Below are positions 1 to 6,751 of a DNA stretch of 8,895 nt, one piece after another. Position 1 is the stretch's first letter; every line of letters begins with the position of its first letter. The stretch covers positions 1-8,895 of the forward strand of contig CAZDMQ010000096.1 of assembly GCA_964506685.1 (NCBI GenBank), in the 5' to 3' direction. Origin of the DNA: UBA5336 sp964506685 (GTDB lineage Bacteria > Pseudomonadota > Alphaproteobacteria > Caulobacterales > Hyphomonadaceae). The notes below the pieces were generated by a model. That model did not search any database. It was not told where the DNA came from and saw only the letters and a list, made by a program, of their open reading frames with translations. Position numbers and translations under genes: made by a program.

Positions 1-566
1 AGAATTCCATCGACAGCGCCACCCTGATGAACAAGGCGCTGGAATTCATCGAGGCCAGCTATCTCTTCGGCATTGACGAGCAACAGATTGATGTCGTCGT
101 GCATCCGCAGTCGATCATCCACGGTATGGCGCACTACATCGACGGCTCGGTGCTGGCCCAGCTCAGCATGCCGGACATGCGCACGCCGATTGCCTATGCG
201 CTGGCCTGGCCAGGCCGTGTCGGGACCGGCGTCGAACGGCTCGACCTGGCCCGTATCGGTGCACTGACTTTCGAACCGGTCGACGATGCCCGCTTTCCCG
301 CTGTGGGCTATGCCCGCCATGCCAGCCGCTCTGGCAACGCGGCCGCGACATTGTTAAATAGCGCTAATGAAGCAGCCGTGGCTGCATTTATCGCAGGCGA
401 ATGCGGATTTCTCGACATAAGCTGGGTCGTCGGCGAGGTGCTTGAGCGTTATGCCGATACGGAATTCAGCGGTATGGCGTGCGACACACTGGACGAGGTG
501 ATGTATCTCGACCAGGCCGGCAGACGATTGGCGGCAGACTTGCTTGGGGGAGCGGTCACACGCTGA
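1..566 (+). CDS. dxr: 1-deoxy-D-xylulose 5-phosphate reductoisomerase, C-terminal part (5' end outside window)
   Basis: This enzyme converts 1-deoxy-D-xylulose 5-phosphate to 2-C-methyl-D-erythritol 4-phosphate with NADPH and a divalent metal, the committed step of the MEP isoprenoid pathway in the cytoplasm. Only 187 codons are present, read in frame from position 3. The family is usually near 390-400 residues, so the N-terminal NADPH-binding half is missing because of the window edge, not because of a mutation. The fragment opens with the catalytic motif DSATLMNKALE, which carries the Asn, Lys and metal-binding Glu equivalent to N227, K228 and E231 of E. coli Dxr. HPQSIIH follows at fragment residues 34-40, then the family motif LNSANEAAV, then the C-terminal helical domain. 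The stop is TGA at 564-566. It lies 12 nt before rseP, the usual alphaproteobacterial order. A short AT-rich stretch around 349-370 interrupts otherwise GC-rich codon use. Confidence 0.96.
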   Translation, partial: NSIDSATLMNKALEFIEASYLFGIDEQQIDVVVHPQSIIHGMAHYIDGSVLAQLSMPDMRTPIAYALAWPGRVGTGVERLDLARIGALTFEPVDDARFPAVGYARHASRSGNAAATLLNSANEAAVAAFIAGECGFLDISWVVGEVLERYADTEFSGMACDTLDEVMYLDQAGRRLAADLLGGAVTR

Positions 567-571
567 GGAGG
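565..571 (+). promoter_or_regulatory. Strong Shine-Dalgarno for rseP overlapping the dxr stop
   Basis: GAGGAGG at 565-571 overlaps the dxr TGA (564-566) and sits 7 nt before a TTG at 579. It is the reason for choosing the TTG as the rseP start. It also suggests that ribosomes finishing dxr can feed rseP translation. Confidence 0.75.
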
Positions 572-578
572 GAAGACA

Positions 579-1736
579 TTGGACAGCTTGCTCGCACAGG
601 GCCCCCTATTCGTATTCAGCCTGATCTTCATGCTGGGCATCGTTGTCGTGATCCATGAGCTGGGCCATTATCTGGTCGGTCGCTGGTTCGGCGCGGCGGC
701 AGAGAGTTTCTCGGTCGGTTTCGGCAAGCCAATCGTCGAACGCCGGGACCGCAACGGCACCCGCTGGCGGATCAACCGCATCCCCTTCGGCGGCTTCGTG
801 GCCTTCGTTGCCAATCCGGAACATTTCCGCGAGATGGCAGACCCGCCGAGCGGCAAGGCGATCAGCGAGGTGCCCCTCGGGGGCCGGTCGCTGATCATGC
901 TGGCCGGTCCGGCGGCGAATTTCCTGCTCGCCATCCTGATCTTCACACTGATCTTTCTCGTCAATGGCGAAGCGCGCCAGGCAGTCTCGATCGCATCGGT
1001 CAGTCCGGGCAGCCCGGCCGAACAGGCCGGCCTAATGGCGGGGGACCGGTTCGTCGAGGTCGATGGCAGCGCGGTGGAGAATATCCGCAGCGTGCTGGTG
1101 CCGATCCAGCTCGGCTCGGGGCGACAGATCCCGGTAGACGTCGACCGCGGCGGGGTGCCGGTCAGCCTGACCCTGGTGCCGGAACGGGTCGTGCGCGACA
1201 ATGGCATCGGCCAGAAACAGGCGCTGGGTACCATCGGCGTCCGGCTCGACCCCAGGCCCCTGCCGCCCAGGCAATTCAATCCGGCCACGGCACTCGTCGC
1301 GGGCGTGACCGAGACCGGCGAGACGATCTCACTGTCGGTCCACCTGCTGGGTCGGATCGTCACGGGTCAGGAGCCGCTGAACCAGTTGTCCGGACCTGTT
1401 GGCATCGGCGACGTCACCCGCCGTGTCGTGACCCAGACCATTGGCGCCGACCATCTTACGGTTGGCGAGCGGCTGCTCAGCGGAGCGCTGTTCATCCTCC
1501 AGCTCTGCGCGCTGGTCTCGGTCGGGATCGGCCTGTTCAACCTCCTGCCGCTGCCGGTGCTCGATGGCGGCCATCTCGTCTTCAATGCATATGAGGCTAT
1601 CGCTGGAAAAGCCGTGCCGGAGAAAGTACAGGAGGCGAGCCTTACGGTTGGTCTGGTCCTGCTCATGGGAATCGCGGCCATTGTGACCTGGGGCGATATT
1701 GTCGAGACCGGGGTCTTCGCATCAAGCGGCAGCTAG
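579..1736 (+). CDS. rseP: RseP/MmpA-type site-2 membrane metalloprotease
   Basis: This is an inner-membrane zinc protease that makes the second cut in regulated intramembrane proteolysis. The E. coli homologue cleaves anti-sigma factor RseA, and Caulobacter MmpA cleaves the polarity factor PodJ. The protein has 385 residues. The zinc motif HELGH is at residues 26-30, inside the first membrane segment (about 8-30). A conserved beta loop with PFGGFVAF follows at about 69-76, then a second membrane segment (about 107-128). One PDZ domain spans about 134-205 with a PGSPAEQAGL core. The second active-site segment NLLPLPVLDGGHL at 321-333 supplies the LDG aspartate, and a last membrane helix lies at about 354-371. 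E. coli RseP has about 450 residues and two PDZ domains, so this is the shorter single-PDZ form. The start is TTG with a strong Shine-Dalgarno. The next in-frame ATG (residue 18) would remove most of the first membrane helix. The native substrate is not visible here. Confidence 0.95.
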   Translation: MDSLLAQGPLFVFSLIFMLGIVVVIHELGHYLVGRWFGAAAESFSVGFGKPIVERRDRNGTRWRINRIPFGGFVAFVANPEHFREMADPPSGKAISEVPLGGRSLIMLAGPAANFLLAILIFTLIFLVNGEARQAVSIASVSPGSPAEQAGLMAGDRFVEVDGSAVENIRSVLVPIQLGSGRQIPVDVDRGGVPVSLTLVPERVVRDNGIGQKQALGTIGVRLDPRPLPPRQFNPATALVAGVTETGETISLSVHLLGRIVTGQEPLNQLSGPVGIGDVTRRVVTQTIGADHLTVGERLLSGALFILQLCALVSVGIGLFNLLPLPVLDGGHLVFNAYEAIAGKAVPEKVQEASLTVGLVLLMGIAAIVTWGDIVETGVFASSGS

Positions 1737-1771
1737 GCTCCCGGCGCACTGCCAGCGTCTCGTCACAAACC

Positions 1772-1777
1772 GGAGGG
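1772..1777 (+). promoter_or_regulatory. Shine-Dalgarno that fixes the bamA start
   Basis: GGAGGG at 1772-1777 is 6 nt upstream of ATG 1784. It directly abuts an in-frame TTG at 1778, which is too close to be initiated from this site. The ATG is therefore the better start, and it gives a clean signal peptide. Confidence 0.75.
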
Positions 1778-1783
1778 TTGAGT

Positions 1784-4297
1784 ATGCGGTCTATCCTGTC
1801 AGCGACGGCACTTGCCACGGCGTTCGTGCTGGTCCCCCAACTGGGCACCACCGGTATCGCTGTGGCCCAGCAGGACCCTCTCGCCGGCACGATCCGCTCC
1901 ATCGAGGTCGAGGGCAACCGCCGCATCGAGGCGCGAACGGTGGAGTCCTACCTGCTGCTCGAACCGGGCGACCCGTTCGATCCCCAGCGCATCGACCTCT
2001 CACTGAAAACACTGTTCGCCACGGGCCTGTTCACTGACGTGGCGATCGACCGGCAGGGTTCGGATCTCATCGTCCGGGTCGTCGAGAACCCGATCATCAA
2101 CCGCGTCCTGTTCGAGGGCAACCGCGCGCTCGACGACGAAAAGCTACGCGAGGAGATCCAGGCGGCGCCGCGCGGCATCTTCACGGCCGCCCGCGTGCAG
2201 GCCGATGTCCAGCGTGTGCTTGAACTCTATCGCCAGGCCGGCCGCTTCTCGGCGACCGTCGAGCCTGAGTACAAGCCGCTGGACCAGAACCGGGTCGATC
2301 TCATCTTCAAGATCACCGAAGGCCCGGTGACCGGCGTCCGGGCGATCAACTTCATCGGCAACGGGGCCTATTCGGACAGCCGGTTGCGGCGAGAGATCGT
2401 GACCAAGCAGAGCCGTCTGTGGCGCTTCTTCAGCTCGAACGACAATTACGATCCCGGCCGGCTGGAGTTCGACCGTGAGCAACTCCGCCAGTTCTACCAG
2501 AACAATGGCTATTACGATTTCCGCGTCGTCTCCGCCGTCGCTGATCTGACCCCCGACCGGGAAGACTTCTATATCACCTTCACGATTGAAGAGGGTGAAC
2601 AATACAGCTTTGGCGAGGTCCGCGTCGAAACCGCCCTGGACAAGCTGGACGAGGACGCGCTGACCCGCGCAGTCCCGATCGAGGCCGGCGAACTCTATCG
2701 CGGCAACCGGATCGAGGACACGATCGACGCGCTGACCTTCGCCGCCGGCGTCTCGGGCTATGCCTTCGTTGATATCCGCCCGCAGATCTCGGCCAATCCC
2801 GAGACCAATACGGTCGATGTCGTCTTCGCCATAGACGAGGGGCCAAGGGTCTATGTCGAGAGGATCGACATTGTCGGAAACACCCGCACGCTCGACCGGG
2901 TGATCCGGCGCGAGCTGCGCTTCGTCGAAGGCGACGCGTTCAACCGTGTCCTGCTCGACCGGTCGCGTAACCGGGTACGGTCGCTCGGCTTCTTCGGGCA
3001 GGTGGAGATCACCGAGACACCCGGCTCGACCGCCGACCGGACAGTGGTCGAGGTCAAGGTCGAGGAACAGCCGACAGGGGAGCTGTCCTTTGCGGCGGGG
3101 TTCTCCTCGGTCGAGAACTTCCTGCTCGACTTCTCCGTGGTGCAGCGGAACCTGCGTGGTGCCGGCCAGTCGGCAGTCGGCCGGGTGTCGCTGTCCGATA
3201 CCCGCCAGACCGTGGACCTGCGCTTCACCGAGCCGCGCTTCCTCGACCGCAACCTCGCTGCAGGGATCGACGTCTTTGCCACACGGACCGACTTTCTCGA
3301 ATTCGCCGACTTCGAAAGCCAGACCATCGGGGCGGGTCTCCGCGTCGGCTTTCCTCTCACCGAGCGGACCAATCTCGGGCTGCGCTACCGGCTGCAGAGT
3401 GACGAGCTGACACTCGCCGGCAACGTGTTGATCGATGATGAGGGCACGGTGTTTCCGACCGCCTTCGGCTCGAATATCACCGAGGAGACCAATCCCGATC
3501 CCGAGCAGTTCACTGTCGTCGGAGCGTGTGATGACGCTGTCCGGCTCGGCCGTGACCCCAATTGCGAGGAGCGCGGGCTGTCATCCATTCTTGGCTATAC
3601 CTTCAACTGGGACCGGCGGAACGATCCCCTGATCCCGACGGGCGGCTTCGATTTCAGTTTCAGCCAGGATGTCGCCGGTCTCGGCGGGGACGTGCAGTAT
3701 CTCGAAACCGAGGCGACCGGTGCATGGTACAAGGGCCTGTGGGGCGGTCTGCGCTTCAGCCAGCGCCTCTCGGGCGGCTATATCTTCCCCTGGGGCGATG
3801 ATGAAAGTGTCCGGATCAACAATCGCTTCTTCCGGGGCGGCACCTCGTTCCGGGGCTTCGACGTTGCCGGACTCGGCCCGCGGTTCATCATCCAGATCGT
3901 GGATGAGAATGGCGAGGAGATTGACTACTTCCGCGGCCAGTCGCAGGGCGGCAAGATCTATTACCAGTCGACCAGCGAACTCGAAGTCCCCAATTTCCTG
4001 CCCGAGGAATACGGCGTCCGGACCTCCCTGTTCCTCGAAGCCGGCTCGCTCGGCGAACTCGACGATGTCGCCAAGCGCAACGGTGCAGGCGAGCTGAACC
4101 GGTTCATCGAGCTGGAAGACGGCTCGACGCGGATCGAATTCATCGATGACGGGCTGGGTCTTCGGGCGGCAGCGGGTCTCAGTGTCGCATGGCGGTCACC
4201 ATTTGGCCCTATTCGTTTCGACTTCTCGCAGATATTGCGGAAGGAACGCTACGACGAAACCCAGAGCTTCCGTTTCTCGACCTCCACCAGTTTCTAG
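1784..4297 (+). CDS. bamA: Outer-membrane protein assembly factor BamA (Omp85 family)
   Basis: BamA is the central beta-barrel subunit of the BAM complex, which folds and inserts outer-membrane proteins. The product has 837 residues. A signal peptide (hydrophobic core about 5-24, AVA then Gln at the predicted cut after residue 28) is followed by five POTRA domains, roughly 35-103, 104-181, 184-270, 273-352 and 355-428. The 16-strand barrel runs from about 433 to 837. Barrel hallmarks are the loop-6 RGF motif at 690-692 and a terminal phenylalanine in the C-terminal beta-signal. The length is slightly above the 810 of E. coli BamA; extracellular loops between about 540 and 600 and near 755-790 look expanded. 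The only two cysteines in the protein, C582 and C594, lie in one predicted surface loop. The gap to rseP is 47 nt and to skp 16 nt. I saw no clear promoter in the rseP-bamA gap. Confidence 0.97.
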   Translation: MRSILSATALATAFVLVPQLGTTGIAVAQQDPLAGTIRSIEVEGNRRIEARTVESYLLLEPGDPFDPQRIDLSLKTLFATGLFTDVAIDRQGSDLIVRVVENPIINRVLFEGNRALDDEKLREEIQAAPRGIFTAARVQADVQRVLELYRQAGRFSATVEPEYKPLDQNRVDLIFKITEGPVTGVRAINFIGNGAYSDSRLRREIVTKQSRLWRFFSSNDNYDPGRLEFDREQLRQFYQNNGYYDFRVVSAVADLTPDREDFYITFTIEEGEQYSFGEVRVETALDKLDEDALTRAVPIEAGELYRGNRIEDTIDALTFAAGVSGYAFVDIRPQISANPETNTVDVVFAIDEGPRVYVERIDIVGNTRTLDRVIRRELRFVEGDAFNRVLLDRSRNRVRSLGFFGQVEITETPGSTADRTVVEVKVEEQPTGELSFAAGFSSVENFLLDFSVVQRNLRGAGQSAVGRVSLSDTRQTVDLRFTEPRFLDRNLAAGIDVFATRTDFLEFADFESQTIGAGLRVGFPLTERTNLGLRYRLQSDELTLAGNVLIDDEGTVFPTAFGSNITEETNPDPEQFTVVGACDDAVRLGRDPNCEERGLSSILGYTFNWDRRNDPLIPTGGFDFSFSQDVAGLGGDVQYLETEATGAWYKGLWGGLRFSQRLSGGYIFPWGDDESVRINNRFFRGGTSFRGFDVAGLGPRFIIQIVDENGEEIDYFRGQSQGGKIYYQSTSELEVPNFLPEEYGVRTSLFLEAGSLGELDDVAKRNGAGELNRFIELEDGSTRIEFIDDGLGLRAAAGLSVAWRSPFGPIRFDFSQILRKERYDETQSFRFSTSTSF

Positions 4298-4302
4298 CCC
4301 CC

Positions 4303-4307
4303 AGGAG
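4303..4307 (+). promoter_or_regulatory. Shine-Dalgarno for skp
   Basis: AGGAG at 4303-4307, in the 16-nt bamA-skp gap, is 6 nt before ATG 4314. It supports that start over upstream in-frame starts buried in bamA, of which the longest open frame would begin at 4146. Confidence 0.75.
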
Positions 4308-4313
4308 AAGACC

Positions 4314-4910
4314 ATGTTCCATATCAAGCAGCTTCGCGCTGCACTGGCGATGCTTGTCGCGTTGACAGTGCTGGCGCCCCTCGCACTCGCCCAGACCAAG
4401 GTGATCGTGATCGACCAGGCGCGCATCGAGGCCGAGAGCAAGGCCGGTCAGAGCCTGCGAACGGCGCTGACCACGATCGAGAGCCAGATGCAGAACGAGA
4501 TGGCGCCCTTGGCCACGGCCTTCCAGTCGGCGCAGTCCGCCCTGCAGGCAAAGGCGGCCAACAAGACAGCCGAGGACATCCAGGCCGACACGGCCCTGCA
4601 GGAGGAAGCCAAGTCGTTGCAGGCCGAAGCGGCCAGGATTTCCCGCGAACGCGACGTGCGGGCCGCGGAACTGCGGATGACGACACGCAAGGCGAGCGCC
4701 GCCTATCGTGATGCACTGAAACCGGTGCTGGACCAGGTGATGGCCGAGGAGCAGGCCGATATCATGGTCGATGCCAGCCAGATCGTGCTGGCCGGCGATG
4801 GCGTGGATGTCACAGACAAGGTGATTGCCAAGCTTGATGCTGCGGCGCCAACCATCTCGGTGACGCGCGAACGGATGCCGCAGAACCAGGCCGGTACGCC
4901 CGCGCAGTAA
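4314..4910 (+). CDS. skp: Skp/OmpH-family periplasmic chaperone
   Basis: Skp is a trimeric, jellyfish-shaped periplasmic holdase that binds unfolded outer-membrane proteins after Sec export and keeps them soluble on the way to BamA. The product has 198 residues. A signal peptide covers residues 1-26 (KQLR, then a hydrophobic core, ending LALA before Gln). A short beta strand (KVIVID, about 29-34) begins the trimer body. A long Ala/Gln/Glu-rich helical hairpin fits the tentacle arms (about 40-145). A closing segment contains ADIMVDASQIVL (about 148-159) and DVTDKVIAKL, the usual C-terminal signature of the family. The last 20 or so residues (PTISVTRERMPQ onward) are polar and probably disordered; E. 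coli Skp lacks such a tail. The position directly between bamA and lpxD is the classic Skp location and strengthens the call. Sequence identity within this family is low, so the assignment rests on architecture plus context. Confidence 0.92.
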   Translation: MFHIKQLRAALAMLVALTVLAPLALAQTKVIVIDQARIEAESKAGQSLRTALTTIESQMQNEMAPLATAFQSAQSALQAKAANKTAEDIQADTALQEEAKSLQAEAARISRERDVRAAELRMTTRKASAAYRDALKPVLDQVMAEEQADIMVDASQIVLAGDGVDVTDKVIAKLDAAAPTISVTRERMPQNQAGTPAQ

Positions 4911-4912
4911 TC

Positions 4913-4922
4913 GCCTGCAGGC
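4913..4922. other. Perfect 10-bp palindrome in the skp-lpxD gap
   Basis: GCCTGCAGGC is self-complementary over all 10 bases and occupies a third of the 30-nt gap, just upstream of the purine-rich ribosome-binding region of lpxD (AGGAAAGGGG, 4923-4932). It could act as an operator-like site or a very short hairpin with a TGCA loop. Function is unproven, and a palindrome this short in GC-rich DNA can arise by chance. Confidence 0.3.
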
Positions 4923-4940
4923 AGGAAAGGGGCAGCTGTC

Positions 4941-5957
4941 ATGGCCGTGGATAGCAGGTTCTACACCTCGGCGGGGGCTGAGACGGTGGCTGCCTGGGCA
5001 AGCGCGGCCGGAGCGGAGCTTCGCGGCAGCGGCGAGGGGGTCATCACCGGGATCGGTGCAGCCGCCAGTGCGCTCGCCGGCGAAGCCTGCTTCCTTGAAG
5101 GCGAGGACAAGGGGGGCGAGCCAGTCTCGCCGCAGGCGGCGGCCTGCTTTGTCCGGGAAGACCAGGCCGGTCGGCTGCCCGAAAGCGTGGCGGCGCTTAT
5201 CCACCCGGCGCCGCGCCGGGCCTTCTTCGGGGTGGCCAGTCGTCACTTCGCGCTGAAGACGCTCGGCGCGCAGGTCGCCATGATCCATCCCGATGCCGCA
5301 GTTCATCCGGATGCGCGGATCGGGCCGGGCGTGGTCATTGGCCCCGGTGCGGCGGTCGGGGCGCGGACCGAGATCGGCGCCCATGCGGTGATCGGGCCCG
5401 GCGTACAGGTCGGCATGGACGGCCGGATCGGTCCGCACGCCTCGATCCAATGCGCGCTGATCGGCAATCATGTCACCCTCTCGGCGGGGGTGCGGATCGG
5501 CGAGGCGGGCTTCGGTGTGATGCCCGGCGAAACGGGTGCCGAGGATATCCCGCATTTCGGCCGGGTCATCCTGCAGGATCATGTCAGCCTCGGCGCCAAT
5601 ACCTGCGTTGATCGCGGCGCCTTCGATGACACAGTGATCGGCGAGTCCACCAAGATCGACAATTTCTGCCAGATTGCCCACAACTGCCAGATCGGACGGA
5701 ATGTGCTGATTGCCGCCTTCGCCGGGATTTCCGGGAGCGTGACCCTTGGCGATGGCGTGATGCTCGGCGGCCGGGTCGGCATTGCCGACCACGTCAACGT
5801 GGGACCAGGTGCGCAGCTGGCCGCATCTGCCGGAATCTTTCGCGATATTCCCGCCGGTGAGATCTGGGGCGGAACGCCGGGACGGCCGATCCGCCAGTGG
5901 ATGCGCGAGATCGCGTGGCTGCAGAAACAGGTGGCGCCGAAAAAGAAGACGACATGA
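4941..5957 (+). CDS. lpxD: UDP-3-O-acylglucosamine N-acyltransferase
   Basis: LpxD is the third enzyme of lipid A synthesis. It moves a hydroxyacyl chain from acyl-ACP to the 2-amino group of the UDP-3-acyl sugar in the cytoplasm, acting as a trimer. The product has 338 residues, close to the 341 of E. coli. The N-terminal uridine-binding domain covers about 1-115. A left-handed beta-helix of hexapeptide repeats follows (about 116-300, e.g. IGPGVVIGPGAAVG). A C-terminal helix lies at about 315-332, ending in a lysine-rich tail. The catalytic histidine is H247 in QIAHNCQIG, with GANTCVDRGAFDDT just before it as in the family. IPHFGRV at 203-209 has His where IPQ is more usual. The start is ATG 4941, with a purine-rich stretch (4923-4932) upstream. 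Its TGA overlaps the lpxA ATG. Many proteobacteria carry fabZ directly after lpxD; here it is absent. Confidence 0.96.
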   Translation: MAVDSRFYTSAGAETVAAWASAAGAELRGSGEGVITGIGAAASALAGEACFLEGEDKGGEPVSPQAAACFVREDQAGRLPESVAALIHPAPRRAFFGVASRHFALKTLGAQVAMIHPDAAVHPDARIGPGVVIGPGAAVGARTEIGAHAVIGPGVQVGMDGRIGPHASIQCALIGNHVTLSAGVRIGEAGFGVMPGETGAEDIPHFGRVILQDHVSLGANTCVDRGAFDDTVIGESTKIDNFCQIAHNCQIGRNVLIAAFAGISGSVTLGDGVMLGGRVGIADHVNVGPGAQLAASAGIFRDIPAGEIWGGTPGRPIRQWMREIAWLQKQVAPKKKTT

Positions 5958-6751
5958 GCGTGACCATCCATCCCCTTGCCCATGTCGAGCCGGGCGCTGA
6001 ACTTGGCGAGGGGACAACTGTCGGCCCCTTCGGTCACGTCGGCCGGCATGCGGTGATCGGTGCGAATGCAACGCTTCATCCCCATGCCAGCGTGCTGGGC
6101 CATACCCGGCTGGGAGAGGGGTGCGTGGTTCATGCCCATGCCGTGCTCGGCGGTCCGCCGCAGGTGGTCGGATACGAGCCCGATGCCGCTTCGCAGCTGG
6201 AGATCGGTGCGCGTACCGTGTTCCGGGAGTTCTCTAGCGCCCATACCGGCACTCCCCGCCATGGCGGCGTCACCCGGATCGGTTCGGATTGCTTCATCAT
6301 GAGCAATTCGCATATCGGTCACGACTGCCAGATCGGCGATCACTGCGTGATTGCGACGGCGGTCGCGGTCGGCGGCCATGTCACGCTTGGCGATCATGTC
6401 TGGATCGGCGGGCTGGTAGCGGTCCACCAGTTCACACAGGTCGGCCAGCACGCATTCATTGCCGGCGGAGCCATCCTCGTCGGGGACGTGATCCCCTTCG
6501 GCACGGTGGTCGGCAATCGGGCGGTGCTGGCCGGCCTGAACGTGAAGGGGCTCTCGCGCCGCGGCTTCGACCGCCCACGGCTGCGCGCAATGCGTCGCGG
6601 ATACAAGGCCATCTTCGACAGTCCAGGCCCCTTCGCGGAGGCCGTGGCGGCTGCGAAGTCCGACTTCGCCGGGCAGGCCGACGTGGAGGCGATCATCGCG
6701 TTCATCGAGCAGGACCGGCCGCGTCCGTTGTGCCTTCCGGACCGGTCATGA
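5954..6751 (+). CDS. lpxA: UDP-N-acetylglucosamine-type O-acyltransferase LpxA
   Basis: LpxA catalyses the first lipid A step, the reversible transfer of a hydroxyacyl chain from acyl-ACP to the 3-position of UDP-GlcNAc (or to the 3-amino group in species that make the diamino sugar). The product has 265 residues (E. coli 262). The hexapeptide-repeat beta-helix spans about 1-190 and the C-terminal helical domain about 200-260. The catalytic base is H123 in SHIGHDC. VHQF (157-160) and NVKGLSRRGF (196-205) match the nucleotide- and substrate-binding segments of E. coli LpxA. The region after PPQ (68-85) does not contain the usual DLK(Y) residues, and HRGT is replaced by HTGT (97-100), so sugar selectivity may differ. 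The start is ATG 5954, overlapping the lpxD stop by 4 nt; a GTG 57 nt upstream would extend into lpxD and does not fit family N-termini. Only a weak AAGAAG ribosome-binding site is present, consistent with translational coupling. Confidence 0.95.
   Translation: MSVTIHPLAHVEPGAELGEGTTVGPFGHVGRHAVIGANATLHPHASVLGHTRLGEGCVVHAHAVLGGPPQVVGYEPDAASQLEIGARTVFREFSSAHTGTPRHGGVTRIGSDCFIMSNSHIGHDCQIGDHCVIATAVAVGGHVTLGDHVWIGGLVAVHQFTQVGQHAFIAGGAILVGDVIPFGTVVGNRAVLAGLNVKGLSRRGFDRPRLRAMRRGYKAIFDSPGPFAEAVAAAKSDFAGQADVEAIIAFIEQDRPRPLCLPDRS

Noticed and set aside
1450..1650. CTTACGGTTGG occurs twice in rseP (near 1455 and 1641)
   Set aside because: Both encode Leu-Thr-Val-Gly in frame. An isolated 11-nt match is not evidence of a repeat element.
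1..4145. Five EcoRI sites (GAATTC), more than base composition alone would predict
   Set aside because: Four of the five are Glu-Phe codon pairs in frame (near 41, 461, 3298, 4135), so protein content explains them.
5897..5953. GTG start 19 codons upstream of the chosen lpxA ATG
   Set aside because: It overlaps lpxD, adds residues with no family match, and the ATGA junction fits the pattern of the next two genes.
4209..6071. 620-codon open frame on the - strand, antisense to skp, lpxD and the start of lpxA
   Set aside because: It mirrors three well-supported genes. Its composition (His, Arg, Asp, Gly rich) is the shadow of GC-rich hexapeptide-repeat codons, and it shows no recognisable domain.
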